Positions 21,877 through 22,436 of a stretch of DNA of 22,436 bases are shown here, piece by piece. Where the stretch lies: NCBI GenBank assembly GCA_937900065.1, contig CALCDS010000384.1:1-22436 (forward strand), read 5' to 3'. Under the pieces are notes generated by a model. That model had not been told where the DNA came from and did no database searches. It was given only the letters and a program-made list of their open reading frames with translations. Position 1 is the stretch's first letter; each line of letters begins with the position of its first letter. Origin of the DNA: an uncultured Clostridiaceae bacterium. GTDB lineage: Bacteria > Bacillota > Clostridia > Clostridiales > Oxobacteraceae. The translations under genes and the position numbers were made by a program.

Positions 21877-22058
21877 TGAGCGCTGAGTTCGTAAGAAACG
21901 GGGGAACCGGAAACAGGGGTGAGTCTCACTTATGTGAGTAGGGCTAACTTCAGGTCCAAATCCGTCAGCTAACCTCGTAAGCGTTATGGAGGAAATTGGT
22001 AGTTACAAACTACATATATATGCAGTCTGAAGCTGTAGATTTCCTACAGTTTTTTTGT
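21877..22058 (+). ncRNA. c-di-AMP riboswitch (ydaO/yuaA type)
   Basis: The hallmark ydaO aptamer elements appear in order: GGGGGAACCGG, then GGGGTGAGTC, a CTCAC/GTGAG hairpin, TAGGGC, AAATCCGTCAGCTAACCTCG and AAGCGTT. The family binds c-di-AMP and usually turns off genes for potassium or osmolyte uptake and cell-wall hydrolases. Downstream, the CTGTAG/CTACAG stem with seven T (22033-22056) is the expression-platform terminator. This is one of the most confident calls in the window because the conserved core is nearly unbroken. Confidence 0.93.
22033..22056 (+). terminator. Riboswitch expression-platform terminator
   Basis: CTGTAG and CTACAG surround a 5-base loop, followed by TTTTTTT. The left arm overlaps sequence that could pair with GCAGTC just upstream in an alternative fold. 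Confidence 0.75.
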
Positions 22059-22066
22059 TATCAGCA

Positions 22067-22096
22067 TTAAATCTGAATTCTAAAGTTCAGATTTAA
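22067..22096 (+). other. 11-bp perfect hairpin in the leader of the small peptide gene
   Basis: TTAAATCTGAA (22067-22077) pairs with TTCAGATTTAA (22086-22096) around an 8-base loop. It lies between the riboswitch terminator and the peptide gene and is not followed by a T run, so it may be an RNA stabiliser or processing signal. Confidence 0.5.
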
Positions 22097-22197
22097 TTGT
22101 AATGGTTTTTTAAATATGTACTCATATTTTAAAACTTTAGGCCAGCTCCCGGATAGATAGGATCGATGGATGTATGTCCATAAGGAGAGGTGGTATC

Positions 22198-22296
22198 ATG
22201 TATAAAGAAGATTACGAGACTATACATTTCTATATATTTTTGCTTCTAGTGCTGACATCCACGGTTTTTGCAAGAATGCTGTTCTTAAAGTTTTAG
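22198..22296 (+). CDS. 32-residue single-pass membrane peptide under c-di-AMP riboswitch
   Basis: ATG 22198 is preceded by AAGGAGAGG at 22182-22190 with a 7-base spacer, a strong ribosome binding site. The peptide starts with an acidic head (MYKEDYET), has a hydrophobic segment of about 16-20 residues (FYIFLLLVLTSTVFA) and ends in a basic tail (RMLFLKF), the charge pattern of a one-pass protein with its C-terminus inside. It resembles in size and shape small transporter-associated peptides such as KdpF, but I see no direct homology. It is the only plausible coding region between the riboswitch and the terminator at 22361. Too short for common gene callers. Confidence 0.7.
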   Translation: MYKEDYETIHFYIFLLLVLTSTVFARMLFLKF

Positions 22297-22360
22297 GTCA
22301 AAAGTATAAGTTTAAGACGAAAACTAAGCTATGTTTATTTTTGTCTTGGCAATATATAAG

Positions 22361-22396
22361 CCGTCTGCATTGAGATAATCAATGCAGACGGTTTTT
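22361..22396 (+). terminator. Strong terminator of the riboswitch-peptide unit
   Basis: A perfect 13-bp stem, CCGTCTGCATTGA with TCAATGCAGACGG, has a 5-base loop and a TTTTT tail. It ends the transcript, leaving no larger gene under the riboswitch unless there is readthrough. Confidence 0.92.
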
Positions 22397-22436
22397 ATAT
22401 TGGGTCAGTTTGACGATATGTTATATAATTTATACA

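Noticed and set aside
22397..22436. A promoter for a gene beyond the window end
   Set aside because: TTGACG and TATAAT are present but the spacing (8 bases) is wrong, and the TATACA at a 15-base spacing is cut off by the window end.

Overview
The window looks like chromosomal DNA of an anaerobic, endospore-forming low-GC Firmicute of class Clostridia. The evidence is A+T-rich DNA, strong GGAGG-type ribosome binding sites, frequent TTG starts, the rnmV-rsmA gene pair, a T-box leader, a c-di-AMP riboswitch, a SpoIIP-like protein and a small ferredoxin. No rRNA, tRNA, CRISPR array, transposase or phage gene was seen. Genus cannot be fixed from the sequence alone.

Layout: (1) 1-3.7 kb: rnmV and rsmA (rRNA maturation and methylation), then a 429-residue two-domain protein of unknown function and a membrane-anchored PsbP-like protein. 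(2) 3.8-6.1 kb: a GNAT acetyltransferase, a lipoprotein and a short SpoIIP-like protein that seems to have lost its catalytic histidines. (3) 6.1-9.0 kb: an Asn-specific T-box with asnA, then speE, then a small YmaF-type protein with six HxH motifs and its start codon inside a perfect hairpin. (4) 9.0-9.8 kb: a poorly coding stretch with one small minus-strand membrane protein. (5) 9.85-14.6 kb: a four-gene operon for a Gld-type ABC system (ATPase, permease, GldG-like protein, DUF4340 protein), with 4-base ATGA overlaps at two of its junctions. (6) 14.6-18.4 kb: a ComFB-family protein, a DUF4380 protein, a ferredoxin and a chemoreceptor. (7) 18.4-21.0 kb, minus strand: a CAP-domain lipoprotein and a short aldehyde:ferredoxin oxidoreductase (AOR) homologue lacking the segment that normally carries the [4Fe-4S] cysteines. 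(8) 21.4-22.4 kb: a small orphan protein, then a transcription unit made of a promoter, a c-di-AMP (ydaO-type) riboswitch, a 32-codon membrane peptide and a strong terminator.

A palindromic MITE-like repeat family runs through the window in at least seven copies, one long (about 217 bp) and the rest internally deleted or degenerate. One copy abuts the rnmV ribosome binding site and another lies between the T-box and asnA. A second small palindromic family has two copies.

The most interesting items are the c-di-AMP riboswitch whose only visible coding cargo is a 32-residue transmembrane peptide, the cofactor-ligand-less AOR homologue, the SpoIIP-like probable pseudoenzyme, and the repeat family placed within gene leaders. 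Homologies were judged by eye from remembered family motifs; no database search was run.
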